Source: Acidobacteriota bacterium (GTDB lineage: Bacteria; Acidobacteriota; Terriglobia; Terriglobales; SCQP01). From it: a stretch of DNA of 6,065 bases. This document shows, piece after piece, positions 1-6,065 of the stretch. Within the stretch, counting starts at the first letter, position 1. Each line of letters begins with the position of its first letter. The position numbers and the translations under genes were made by a program. The notes under the pieces were generated by a model. The model was given only the letters and a program-made list of their open reading frames with translations. It ran no database searches and was not told where the DNA came from. Location: NCBI GenBank assembly GCA_021818645.1, contig JAKATS010000274.1:1-6065 (forward strand). The letters run 5' to 3'.

Positions 1-354
1 ACCTGGACGGGCGTGTCCGATCAGGGGCCGCGTTTTGTCTTTGTCCTGCGCTCCCGCGGCGCCCGGCTCAGCGGCTATATGGTCGGACTTACCGGCAAGC
101 ACTTGCCGCTGGCGCATCCGCGGATCAAGGGCAACCGCATTTCCGGCGCCATTCATACGCAGTGGCAGGGCTCGCCTTTGACGCTTGATGTCAGCGGCCG
201 GCTCAAAGCCGGCAAACTGCAGATGCAGATCGCCACCGACGACGGCAGCTGGAGCACCGAAGACATCATGCACAAGCTCAAGCCGGGAGAAAAAGCACCC
301 CGGCCGAACGCCAACGGGGCGCCGGGCAGCGATAACGGCGATTCCAGCGATTAA
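1..354 (+). CDS. C-terminal part of an uncharacterised protein (5' end outside window)
   Basis: The reading frame is open from the first base and ends with TAA at 352-354, so only the last 117 residues are visible. A GTG at position 13 lies in frame, but the frame continues upstream of it, so it is not a convincing start. The visible part begins TWTG and alternates hydrophobic and polar residues (FVFVLRSRG, LSGYMVGLTG, ISGAIHTQWQG, LTLDVSGRLKAGKLQMQI). This suggests a small beta-sheet or beta-barrel-like fold made of repeated 'G-x-hydrophobic' strands. The last 25 or so residues (from about KPGEKAPRPN) are hydrophilic and rich in Pro, Asn, Gly, Asp and Ser, and are probably disordered. I do not recognise a named family and assign no function. 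The pattern resembles small lipocalin-like or beta-rich domains of unknown function in secreted proteins, but that is only an impression. It ends 95 bp before proS on the same strand. Confidence 0.7.
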   Translation, partial: TWTGVSDQGPRFVFVLRSRGARLSGYMVGLTGKHLPLAHPRIKGNRISGAIHTQWQGSPLTLDVSGRLKAGKLQMQIATDDGSWSTEDIMHKLKPGEKAPRPNANGAPGSDNGDSSD

Positions 355-386
355 AACGGAGACCCGAGCCCTCCGCACCCTTCCGT

Positions 387-392
387 TACAAT
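387..392 (+). promoter_or_regulatory. Candidate -10 box upstream of proS
   Basis: TACAAT matches the sigma-70 -10 consensus at five of six positions. It would place a transcription start near 399-400 and give a leader of about 50 nt before proS. It sits inside a short inverted repeat, TTAC-AAT-GTAA (386-396). No recognisable -35 hexamer is present 16-18 bp upstream (around 363-370), so the call rests on the -10 box and on its position between two genes. Confidence 0.35.
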
Positions 393-402
393 GTAAAGTC
401 AG

Positions 403-449
403 GCCGCCAGGCGCACGCCGTGCGCTGACGGGCGGCTGCGTCTTTTTTT
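403..449 (+). promoter_or_regulatory. proS leader: competing hairpins followed by a T7 tract
   Basis: Two mutually exclusive folds can be drawn. Fold A has an inner stem GCGCAC (411-416) with GTGCGC (420-425) and an outer stem GCCGCC (403-408) with GGCGGC (431-436). Fold B pairs CGCA (412-415) with TGCG (437-440) and GCCG (417-420) with CGGC (433-436), with C416 bulged. Fold B ends two bases before seven T residues (443-449), which is the form of an intrinsic terminator. The T run touches the proS ATG, and no Shine-Dalgarno sequence is visible in the 20 bases before it. It could be the terminator of the upstream gene, an attenuator of proS, or a chance GC-rich fold. Pairings were done by eye. 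Confidence 0.4.
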
Positions 450-1907
450 ATGGCTGAATCCCGCATTACTCCCCGCACTCAGGATTTCGCGGCCTGGTAT
501 CAGGACGTGGTCCTCGAGGGCAACATGGCCGAGCCGGCCGAAATCGTCAAAGGCTGCATGGTGATCAAACCCAACGGCTATGCCGTGTGGGAGCTGCTGC
601 AGCGCCAGCTCGACGACCGCTTCAAGGCCAGCGGCCACGAAAATGTCTATTTCCCCATGCTGATTCCCGAAAGCTTTCTGCACAAGGAAGCCGAGCATGT
701 GGAGGGTTTTTCGCCCGAGCTGGCGGTGGTCACCATTGCCGGCGGGGAAAAACTGGCCGAGCCGTATGTGCTGCGCCCCACGTCAGAAACCATCATCGGC
801 CATTTCTTTGCCCGCTGGATTCGAAGCTGGCGCGACCTGCCGCTGTTGCTGAATCAGTGGGCCAATGTGATCCGCTGGGAATTGCGCACCCGCATGTTTC
901 TGCGCACCACCGAGTTTCTCTGGCAGGAGGGCCACACCGCCCACGCCAACCACGAGGAAGCCCTGGCCGAAACCCTGCGCATTCTCGACATTTACGCCGA
1001 GGTCGCCGAACAGGTGATGGCCATGCCCGTGATCAAAGGCATGAAGACCCAGGGAGAAAAATTCGCGGGCGCGCTGCGCAGCTACTCCATAGAAGCCATG
1101 ATGCAAAACGGCTTGGCCCTGCAGGCGGGCACCAGCCACGATCTGGGGCAGAATTTCGGCAAAGCCTTCGATGTGAAATTTCAGAACCGCGAAGGCGGCC
1201 TGGACTACGTCTGGCAGACGAGCTGGGGAGTCAGCACCCGGCTGATCGGCGGGCTGATCATGAGCCATTCCGACGACAAGGGACTGGTGCTGCCGCCGCG
1301 GCTGGCGCCGGTTTCCGCCGTCATCGTGCCCATCTTCCGCAAGGAAGAAGAGAAAAACGCCGTGCTGACCGCGGCCCAGACCCTGCATCAGGCATTCACC
1401 CGGCAGGGAGTGCGGTCCAAAGTGGATGAGCGGGAAGGCCTGACGCCCGGCGCCAAATTTTTTCACTGGGAGCGGCGCGGCATTCCGCTCGTCATCGAGC
1501 TCGGCCCGCGCGATCTGGCCGCCGGCCAGGCCGTGCTCAAGCGCCGCGACACGGGAAGCAAACAACCGATGCCGATGGGCGAACTGCCCGCGCGCGTGAC
1601 CACGGAACTGGAGCAGATGCAGCGGGATCTGTTCGCCGCCGCCCAGGCGCGCCTGGCCGCGAACACGGTACGCGCCAGTTCGCTGCAAGAAGTGGAAGAA
1701 ATTCTGGCGCCGGTCACGGCGGAAAAAGGCGGCGGCAAATTTGTGCTCGCCCATATTCAGGATCAGGCCGCCTGCGAAGAGGCGCTGAAAAAATTCAAGG
1801 CCACCATCCGCTGCATACCCATGCAGGACCTCGCCGACGGCCCCGGGCCCTGCATCGTCACCGGCGCGCAGGTCGAGCGCCGGGCGGTGATTGCCCGGGC
1901 GTATTGA
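450..1907 (+). CDS. proS: Prolyl-tRNA synthetase, archaeal/eukaryotic-like (type 3) class II enzyme
   Basis: This cytoplasmic enzyme charges tRNA-Pro with proline using ATP. The 485 residues align by eye along their whole length with the Thermus thermophilus type enzyme (about 477 aa). The catalytic domain carries LRPTSET (108-114), class II motif 2 with RWELRTR (142-148) and [10 protein letters not shown] (156-165), and motif 3 around [12 protein letters not shown] (257-268) and SHSDDKGL (272-279). The anticodon-binding domain starts near VIVPIF (291-296) and includes PGAKF (333-337), GPRD (352-355) and RRDTG (365-369). No editing (INS) domain is inserted between motifs 2 and 3, as expected for this type. 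The protein ends in Tyr485, as is usual. The C-terminal zinc-site region keeps C442 and C468, but the expected first and fourth ligands appear as Q437 and T471. The ATG at 450 is chosen because the conserved N-terminal segment [12 protein letters not shown] lies directly after it; the next Met (525) would remove that segment. No Shine-Dalgarno is evident. Confidence 0.97.
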   Translation: MAESRITPRTQDFAAWYQDVVLEGNMAEPAEIVKGCMVIKPNGYAVWELLQRQLDDRFKASGHENVYFPMLIPESFLHKEAEHVEGFSPELAVVTIAGGEKLAEPYVLRPTSETIIGHFFARWIRSWRDLPLLLNQWANVIRWELRTRMFLRTTEFLWQEGHTAHANHEEALAETLRILDIYAEVAEQVMAMPVIKGMKTQGEKFAGALRSYSIEAMMQNGLALQAGTSHDLGQNFGKAFDVKFQNREGGLDYVWQTSWGVSTRLIGGLIMSHSDDKGLVLPPRLAPVSAVIVPIFRKEEEKNAVLTAAQTLHQAFTRQGVRSKVDEREGLTPGAKFFHWERRGIPLVIELGPRDLAAGQAVLKRRDTGSKQPMPMGELPARVTTELEQMQRDLFAAAQARLAANTVRASSLQEVEEILAPVTAEKGGGKFVLAHIQDQAACEEALKKFKATIRCIPMQDLADGPGPCIVTGAQVERRAVIARAY

Positions 1908-1963
1908 TTGGTTCAGCCTGAAGCTTCGCCTACACATGTAAGAAGGCCGATGTTGAATTTTGG

Positions 1964-2009
1964 CCATTGATTTGCTCTGATTCTCATGTGCCTGGCCTGT
2001 CAATGGAGG
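1964..2009 (+). promoter_or_regulatory. Ribosome binding site of the SYLF gene with an overlapping inverted repeat
   Basis: GGAGG at 2005-2009 lies 4 bp before the ATG at 2014 and fixes that start. A 7-bp inverted repeat, CCATTGA (1964-1970) and TCAATGG (2000-2006), has its right arm covering the first two bases of the GGAGG. The 29-bp spacer makes a stable hairpin uncertain. The rest of the 1908-2013 gap shows short palindromes (GAAGCTTC at 1920-1927, ACATGT) but no convincing promoter or terminator. Confidence 0.4.
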
Positions 2010-2013
2010 AACC

Positions 2014-2694
2014 ATGCAATGCAGAACAAGCCTTAAATGGAGCGGCATCGCCGGCGCATGCGCGCTGGGACTGATGCTGATTTCGGCCCTGCCCGCCCAG
2101 CGCATCAGCCGGCTGCGTCATGCCGCCCAGGCGTTTCGAGCCATCAACCGGGCGCCCGATGGCGGCATTCCGCGCGAGATTCTCGAGCATGCCCAGTGCG
2201 TCATGGTGGTTCCCGGGCTGAAAAAAGCCGGCTTCATCTTTGGCGGCAGCTTCGGCCGCGGGGTGGTCACCTGCCGCACCGGCCGCAGCTGGTCGGCCCC
2301 GCTGTTTGTGACCCTGGGCAGCGGGAGCTGGGGGCTGCAGATCGGCGCCCAGGAAGAAGACCTGGTGCTGATCATCATGAATAAAGCGGGTGAAAAATAC
2401 CTGCTGCGGGACAAATTTTCCATTGGCGGCGATCTTTCCGCCACCGCCGGTCCGGTGGGCCGCAATTTTTCCGCCCAGACCGACGCGCTTCTGCACGCCA
2501 AAATGCTGGCCTATTCCCGCAGCCGGGGATTGTTTGGCGGCATTACGCTGAAGGGTGGAATTATCAAACAGGACCCGGGCGCCAACCGGCAGTTCTATGG
2601 CCGGGTTCCGCCCAGCCGCATTCTGGGCGGCGCAGTGGCCCCGCCGGCCGACGCACGGGCGTTCATTGATGAAGTGGCTGCCGCGGCAAAGTAA
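2014..2694 (+). CDS. Exported SYLF/YSC84-domain protein
   Basis: The 226 residues begin with a signal peptide: positive K8, a hydrophobic stretch at about 11-26 (IAGACALGLMLISAL) and a likely cut after LPA (28). The mature part is one SYLF (YSC84/Las17-binding-like) domain. Family-like segments are PGLKKAGFIFGGSFGRG (67-83), TCRTGRSWSAP (86-96), GSWGLQIGAQEEDLVLIIMN (104-123), KFSIGGDLSATAGPVGR (134-150) and AKMLAYSRSRGLFGGITLKG (162-181). The N-terminal helix carries the usual 'GIPREILEHAQCVMVVPG' type sequence (51-68). In eukaryotes this domain binds phosphoinositides; bacterial members are mostly exported or lipoproteins of unsettled function, so lipid binding here is an inference. The length is normal and the gene looks intact. 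The start is supported by GGAGG 4 bp upstream. The gene probably has its own promoter in the 106-bp gap after proS, though read-through from proS is possible. Its stop lies 2 bp from that of the convergent propeller gene. Confidence 0.9.
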   Translation: MQCRTSLKWSGIAGACALGLMLISALPAQRISRLRHAAQAFRAINRAPDGGIPREILEHAQCVMVVPGLKKAGFIFGGSFGRGVVTCRTGRSWSAPLFVTLGSGSWGLQIGAQEEDLVLIIMNKAGEKYLLRDKFSIGGDLSATAGPVGRNFSAQTDALLHAKMLAYSRSRGLFGGITLKGGIIKQDPGANRQFYGRVPPSRILGGAVAPPADARAFIDEVAAAAK

Positions 2695-2696
2695 AG

Positions 2697-4313
2697 TTAT
2701 CGTCTGATTGCAGCTGCGAGCAGACCATAAACGCTGATGTCATTCCGGCCGGGCACATAGACCCGGCCCGCGGCCACCAGCGGGGAGGCGAATTTGACTT
2801 CCCCGCCGGGGGTGTCGCGGCGAGGATGCTTGCGGCTGCTGTAGAGCTGGCGGCCGATGTTGATGGCGCTATAGGCCCGCAGCACCGGCGGCTGATCGAA
2901 TCCGCTGGCCCGATAGGCGCCTAACTGCAGCACCCATACGATGCCATTCCGGCCGCCGTCGGCCGAAACCACCGGGGTCGCGCCGGGATAATAAAATTTC
3001 GCCTGGGATTCGGCCACCGGCCGGGCGGTGATTTTTCCATGCCATACGCGAAACTGCCGCATGCGCTCGCCCGCCGGCGCAAAATACAAATTGCCGTTCC
3101 AGAAGGCCGGATTGCCCCACATGCCGCCGATCGCATGGGGAAGGCTTTCCACGATCCGGTCGCGGCCGACGCCTGCGCCGCCCAGATGATCGCGGTTCAA
3201 CAGATAAATGGTTCCCCCCTTGCCGGCCTGTACCAGCAGTTTTCCCGGCAGCAGCACCGGCCCGCCCGAGCCCAGATCTCCGTCGCGCAGGTTCAGCGCG
3301 TGGTGATTCCAGGGGGTGAATTCGTCGAGCACGGCGAGCCGGCCCGCGCGATAGCCCAGCCGCAGCACGCTGTCGCCGTAGTCGGGCCGCGGCGGGCGAG
3401 ACGCCGCATCAAAGGCTCCATTGCCGATGGCGGCATAGATGTGCCCGGCGCGACCGGCAGCCAGCCCCGCTCCGCTTTGCCAGATGCCGCCGTCGTTGCC
3501 ATCCGGGCTGGGGGTAAAGACGGCCGTCTGCCGCAGCGTATCGGCGTTATAAGCCAGCACCCAGCCATGGTAGGGAATGGCATCGCAGGGCGCGGCGAAG
3601 GCGATATAAACCTGACCGTTGCTTAACAACAGCGCCGCCCGCGCGTTGTTGCGCCGGGGATCGAAAAAAACCCGGCCGTTGCGGCTGCCATCGCCTGTGC
3701 CCGGCGCCGAGGCCCGGATGGCAACCGGCCCGCTGAACAACTCGCGCCCGGTGGCGAGATCAAGAGCATGGAGCTGCTGGAGATAGCGAACCCCATGCGT
3801 TGCGGCGATGCGGGTGCGCGAGACCACATAGATCGCATGCCGCCGCAGGCTGATGACCGGCGTGGCCGTAATGCCCACCTGGGGCGTGATCTGATCGCAA
3901 TGCAAATCGCCAGCCGGAACCGTAGTTATGCCCCGCGCCGGATGGGTGAAATGAACCTGCCAGAGCGGCGTCCGCGGTTGGCCGGCGGCGTCGAAGGCAT
4001 AGACGCTGTCGCCTTCGGTGGCGACAAATATCACATTGCGGTAACCGCGCCCGGGGAGAAACAGGTGTGAAACATATAAAGGCTGGGCGTAAACCTGACC
4101 ATCCACATGCAGGCTGAACAACTTGCCGAAATCCCGGGGATTGACATTGGCCGGCGTGAGCCGGGTTTCGTGGAGATTGGCGCTGGTGCGGCGCCGGTTA
4201 TACTGCCCGGTCAAAACATAGAGACGAGACGGAGTGTTCCGGGCAAACGCGATCCAAGCCAGGCCGCCAACAATCCATCCGGAAAGGAAAATTGACCGCG
4301 CCGCACTTGCCAT
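2697..4313 (-). CDS. Secreted or membrane-anchored PQQ-like beta-propeller protein
   Basis: The 538-residue product starts with a hydrophobic segment (about 8-24, IFLSGWIVGGLAWIAFA) that could be a cleaved signal (AFA at 22-24) or an anchor. The rest is built from repeated beta-propeller blades of the PQQ/quinoprotein type. Examples are FVATEGDSVYAFDA (96-109), LHALDLATGRE (181-191), YHGWVLAYNADTL (248-260), GGIWQSGAG (275-283), DYGDSVLRL (311-319), DLGSGGPVLLPG (346-357), LVQAGKGGTIYLLNRD (360-375) and FASPLVAAGRVYV (508-520). The N-terminal LTPANVN (52-58) followed by FGKLF, and the pattern VDGQVYAQPLYV (70-81), match a family I recall as abundant in Acidobacteriota. Only two cysteines are present (C139, C243); as the protein is extracytoplasmic they might form a disulfide. 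I do not see proof that it binds PQQ or is a dehydrogenase, so no enzyme activity is assigned. It lies 30 bp after the sugar symporter gene on the same strand, probably in one transcript. AAGGA touches the ATG with no spacing, which is unusual. Confidence 0.88.
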   Translation of the reverse strand: MASAARSIFLSGWIVGGLAWIAFARNTPSRLYVLTGQYNRRRTSANLHETRLTPANVNPRDFGKLFSLHVDGQVYAQPLYVSHLFLPGRGYRNVIFVATEGDSVYAFDAAGQPRTPLWQVHFTHPARGITTVPAGDLHCDQITPQVGITATPVISLRRHAIYVVSRTRIAATHGVRYLQQLHALDLATGRELFSGPVAIRASAPGTGDGSRNGRVFFDPRRNNARAALLLSNGQVYIAFAAPCDAIPYHGWVLAYNADTLRQTAVFTPSPDGNDGGIWQSGAGLAAGRAGHIYAAIGNGAFDAASRPPRPDYGDSVLRLGYRAGRLAVLDEFTPWNHHALNLRDGDLGSGGPVLLPGKLLVQAGKGGTIYLLNRDHLGGAGVGRDRIVESLPHAIGGMWGNPAFWNGNLYFAPAGERMRQFRVWHGKITARPVAESQAKFYYPGATPVVSADGGRNGIVWVLQLGAYRASGFDQPPVLRAYSAINIGRQLYSSRKHPRRDTPGGEVKFASPLVAAGRVYVPGRNDISVYGLLAAAIRR

Positions 4314-4326
4314 TCCTTTTATTGTA
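4314..4326 (-). promoter_or_regulatory. Candidate -10 box and abutting AAGGA at the propeller start
   Basis: Read on the minus strand, the sequence is TACAAT (4326-4321), then AAAAGGA (4320-4314), then ATG. TACAAT matches five of six bases of the -10 consensus and ends 7 bases before the start codon, so a transcript from it would begin at or next to the ATG. The purine run AAGGA resembles a Shine-Dalgarno but has zero spacing, so it is unlikely to work normally. No -35 box is recognised. The alternative is translation coupled to the upstream symporter gene. Confidence 0.3.
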
Positions 4327-4343
4327 CGCGGCGCGCAAAAGAC

Positions 4344-5717
4344 TCAGCCGCGGGCGTGGCCCAGTTTGCGGAAGCTATCCTCAATTTCTTCCAGCGACCG
4401 GCCCTTGGTTTCCGGCACCAGCCACAGGCAGAACAACATGGCCGCGATGCTGAGAATGGCGAACAGCAGGAAGGTGTGCACCGAACCCAGCTTGTCGAGC
4501 AGCGATAAAAAGGTCACCGTCACCACCCAGTTGGCGAACCAGTTGGCAAAGGTGGCGAGGGACATGGCCGCGCCGCGGATCTTGGTGGGATAAATTTCCG
4601 ACAGCATCAGCCATACCACCGGGCCCAGGCTGATGGCGAAAAATACGATATAAAGCAGCACTCCGACGAAAACCGCCAGCCCATGATGATGCTGGGCGAA
4701 GGAATAGCCCACGTAGCCCAGCATGGCCGCCTGACCCAGGCAGCCGACCAGCAGCAGCGGCTTGCGCCCCAGCCGGTCAATCAGCAGGATGGATACCACG
4801 GTGGCCAGCACATTGACCACGCCGATGCCGACGGTGCCCAGAATCGCCACCCGGGCGGAGGAAAAACCGGCGTTGCGCAGGATGGTGGGCGCGTAATAAA
4901 TGATGGTGTTAATGCCGGTAATCTGCTGAAAAACCGCCAGCCCCACCCCGATCCAGACCGCGGTCCGGAAGCCGGGCCGGAACAGCTCGCTGAATTTGCC
5001 GGTTTCCTCGCGCAGCACCCGCTCGACATCGGCCAATTCCTGCTGCGCCTCGTCTTCGCGGCCCAGCCGGCGGAAGTTGTTGAGCGCGTCTTCGCGGCGG
5101 CCTTTTTTGGCCAGCCAGCGCGGGCTTTCCGGCAGAAACAGCATGCCGATGACCAGCACGATGGCCGGCAGCACCGCGCTGATGAACATCATGCGCCAGT
5201 CTTTATGCGCGGCCAGGGCATAATCCACCCCGTAGGCCACCACGATGCCGACCGTGATGGCCAGCTGATTCAGCGACACCAGCGCGCCGCGGATGCGCGC
5301 CGGCGACATTTCCGAAATATAGAGCGGAGTCAGCATCGAGGCCACGCCGATGCAGCCGCCGACCAGAAAACGCGCGGTCACGAAGGTGGCCAGCCCGGTT
5401 GAAAGCCCGGTCCACAGGGAAAAGGCGCCGAAACAAACGCCGGTCGCCAGCAGCACCGATTTGCGGCCCAGCCGGTCGGTCAGCCAGCCGCCCAGCGCCG
5501 CCCCCAGCATCGCCCCCAGCAGCACCACGCCGACCGCCATTTCGAGCTGGGTGTCGGAAAGCCGGAAGGAGGATTTAAAAAAAAGCTGGGCGCCGGAAAT
5601 GACCGCAGTGTCGTAGCCGAACAGCAGGCCGCCCAGCGCGGCAGTCGCGGCGGTCAGAAACACCATGGCTTTCGGCGAAAGCCCGGAGGGCGGTTGCGTT
5701 GCGGTAGTTTTCGGCAT
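4344..5717 (-). CDS. MFS sugar:proton symporter (XylE/GalP-like sugar porter family)
   Basis: This is an inner-membrane transporter of 457 residues, normal for the sugar porter family, with twelve predicted hydrophobic segments in two halves. Hallmarks in order are GYDTAVISG (34-42), DRLGRK after segment 2 (81-86), RFLVGG (116-121), PLYISE (131-136), Q151, PESPRWL (196-202), QQITGIN (264-270), a second DRLGRK (314-319), GPVVWLMLSEIYPTKIRG (365-382), NW (392-393) and PETKG (435-439). By comparison with E. coli XylE, D36 and R116 correspond to the proton-coupling pair. Q151, Q264, Q265, N270, W369 and N392/W393 correspond to sugar-contacting residues, so it should import a hexose or pentose with protons. 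The exact sugar cannot be read from the sequence. The frame stays open upstream to an ATG at 5876, but that 53-residue extension is Arg/Pro-rich and overlaps the terminator of the cold shock gene. The ATG at 5717 gives the usual family N-terminus. The Shine-Dalgarno is weak (GAGAA, about 8 nt upstream). Confidence 0.93.
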   Translation of the reverse strand: MPKTTATQPPSGLSPKAMVFLTAATAALGGLLFGYDTAVISGAQLFFKSSFRLSDTQLEMAVGVVLLGAMLGAALGGWLTDRLGRKSVLLATGVCFGAFSLWTGLSTGLATFVTARFLVGGCIGVASMLTPLYISEMSPARIRGALVSLNQLAITVGIVVAYGVDYALAAHKDWRMMFISAVLPAIVLVIGMLFLPESPRWLAKKGRREDALNNFRRLGREDEAQQELADVERVLREETGKFSELFRPGFRTAVWIGVGLAVFQQITGINTIIYYAPTILRNAGFSSARVAILGTVGIGVVNVLATVVSILLIDRLGRKPLLLVGCLGQAAMLGYVGYSFAQHHHGLAVFVGVLLYIVFFAISLGPVVWLMLSEIYPTKIRGAAMSLATFANWFANWVVTVTFLSLLDKLGSVHTFLLFAILSIAAMLFCLWLVPETKGRSLEEIEDSFRKLGHARG

Positions 5718-5751
5718 GGAAGGTTCTCGCTCGGCGCGCCGGGGCGCCGAG
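5718..5751 (-). promoter_or_regulatory. Hairpin next to the ribosome binding region of the symporter gene
   Basis: CTCGGCGC and GCGCCGAG form a perfect 8-bp stem with a 6-nt loop (5730-5751). It ends 12 nt before the ATG at 5717, directly before the weak GAGAA. It has no following T-run on the minus strand, so it is not a terminator. It could hinder ribosome loading, protect the mRNA 5' end, or bind a regulator as DNA. The region between it and the terminator (5752-5828) contains AT-rich spots (CAATTATGG) but no promoter I would call with confidence. Confidence 0.4.
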
Positions 5752-5828
5752 TAATTGGACCATAATTGCCGGGGAAAAGAAAGCGGCAGAGGCATGAGGC
5801 CGCGCGGCCACACCCTGAAGCCACGGCC

Positions 5829-5861
5829 AAAGAAAACGGCGCGGCCTGGCCGGCCGCGCCG
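5829..5861 (-). terminator. Rho-independent terminator after the cold shock gene
   Basis: On the minus strand a perfect 10-bp GC stem, CGGCGCGGCC with GGCCGCGCCG (5861-5852 and 5846-5837), encloses a 5-nt loop. It is followed at once by TTTTCTTT (5836-5829). It starts 28 bp after the stop codon of the cold shock gene, so that gene is probably transcribed alone and the symporter needs its own promoter downstream of this point. Confidence 0.92.
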
Positions 5862-5889
5862 CGTACTGTCTCCCAATTTTTGCGGATGT

Positions 5890-6065
5890 TTACAGGACGT
5901 TGACGTTTTCAGCCAGCAACCCCTTGGGCCCCTGCTTCACCTCGAACTCCACCGGCTGGCCTTCGGCCAGCGTGCGATAGCCGCCGCTTTGAATGGCGCT
6001 GTAGTGAACGAATACATCTTCTCCGCTCATGCGTGTGATGAATCCGTAGCCTTTTACGTTATTGA
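5890..6065 (-). CDS. Cold shock protein, CspA family (N-terminus outside window)
   Basis: The minus strand encodes 57 complete residues ending at a TAA (5892-5890), plus two bases of an upstream codon consistent with the Phe of the family's KWFN motif. This is a single-stranded nucleic acid binding OB-fold protein of the cytoplasm that acts as an RNA chaperone. The two RNA-binding motifs are present: RNP1 as KGYGFIT and RNP2 as VFVHYSAI. The ending [21 protein letters not shown] is also standard. About ten residues (Met up to KW) are missing because the window ends, so the start codon and 5' leader cannot be judged. The complete protein should be about 67-69 residues, the usual size. It is followed by a strong terminator, so it is probably a single-gene unit. 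Which family member it is (cold-induced or constitutive) cannot be told from the sequence. Confidence 0.95.
   Translation of the reverse strand, partial: NNVKGYGFITRMSGEDVFVHYSAIQSGGYRTLAEGQPVEFEVKQGPKGLLAENVNVL

Noticed and set aside
399..449. T-box riboswitch in front of proS
   Set aside because: The available leader is about 50 nt, and no conserved T-box core sequence or specifier loop can be seen.
1908..2013. Terminator between proS and the SYLF gene
   Set aside because: Only short or long-loop inverted repeats (such as GGCC...GGCC at 1945-1965) are present, and none is followed by a T-run.
2047..2061. Lipobox in the SYLF signal peptide (AGAC around Cys16)
   Set aside because: The residue at -3 is Ala rather than Leu/Val/Ile, and the Cys falls too early in the hydrophobic segment. 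An ordinary signal peptide ending at LPA fits better.
783..2105. Long open frame (440 codons) on the minus strand across proS
   Set aside because: It is antisense to a clearly real gene. Its translation is His/Gly/Gln-rich with no recognisable domain, as expected from the complement of a GC-rich gene.
4683..5402. Open frame of 239 codons on the plus strand across the symporter gene
   Set aside because: The translation is rich in His, Gln, Asp and Arg and has no family features. It is a shadow of the minus-strand transporter.
5798..5809. 12-bp perfect palindrome GGCCGCGCGGCC upstream of the symporter
   Set aside because: It is made only of G and C in a GC-rich region, has no loop and no T-run, and chance is a sufficient explanation.
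5718..5876. 53-residue N-terminal extension of the symporter (starts at 5876 or 5795)
   Set aside because: The extension is Arg/Pro-rich, unlike the family N-terminus, and runs through the cold shock terminator. The 5717 start gives normal length.

Overview
The window is a high-GC stretch of bacterial chromosome. It reads best as Acidobacteriota, or a close relative. Two things suggest this: the secreted PQQ-like beta-propeller, whose layout I recognise from many acidobacterial proteins, and the prolyl-tRNA synthetase of the shorter archaeal/eukaryotic-like type. The assignment is inferred from family resemblance and no database was searched. I see no transposase, integrase, tRNA, rRNA, CRISPR array or phage gene.

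Layout. Positions 1-354 (+) hold the C-terminal end of an unrecognised protein that begins outside the window. A 95-bp gap follows, with a TACAAT promoter-like box and a hairpin plus T-tract that runs right up to the start codon of proS (450-1907, +). After a 106-bp gap with a good ribosome binding site comes a secreted SYLF/YSC84-family protein (2014-2694, +). From 2697 on, everything lies on the minus strand and is transcribed towards the SYLF gene. In transcription order these are a cold shock protein cut by the window edge (5890-6065), a strong rho-independent terminator (5829-5861), an MFS sugar:proton symporter (4344-5717) and a secreted PQQ-like beta-propeller (2697-4313). The symporter and the propeller are 30 bp apart on the same strand and probably form an operon. 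The propeller and SYLF genes meet tail to tail, with stop codons 2 bp apart.

How the genes relate. proS and the cold shock gene are housekeeping or stress functions. The symporter and the secreted propeller may work together on sugars or sugar-derived substrates, but only their adjacency supports this. The SYLF protein is a predicted exported protein of unknown job in bacteria.

No clearly new biological system is visible. The points most worth a second look are the attenuator-like leader of proS, the loss of two of the four expected zinc-binding cysteines at the C-terminus of ProRS, the possible leaderless start of the propeller gene, and the hairpin next to the symporter start.
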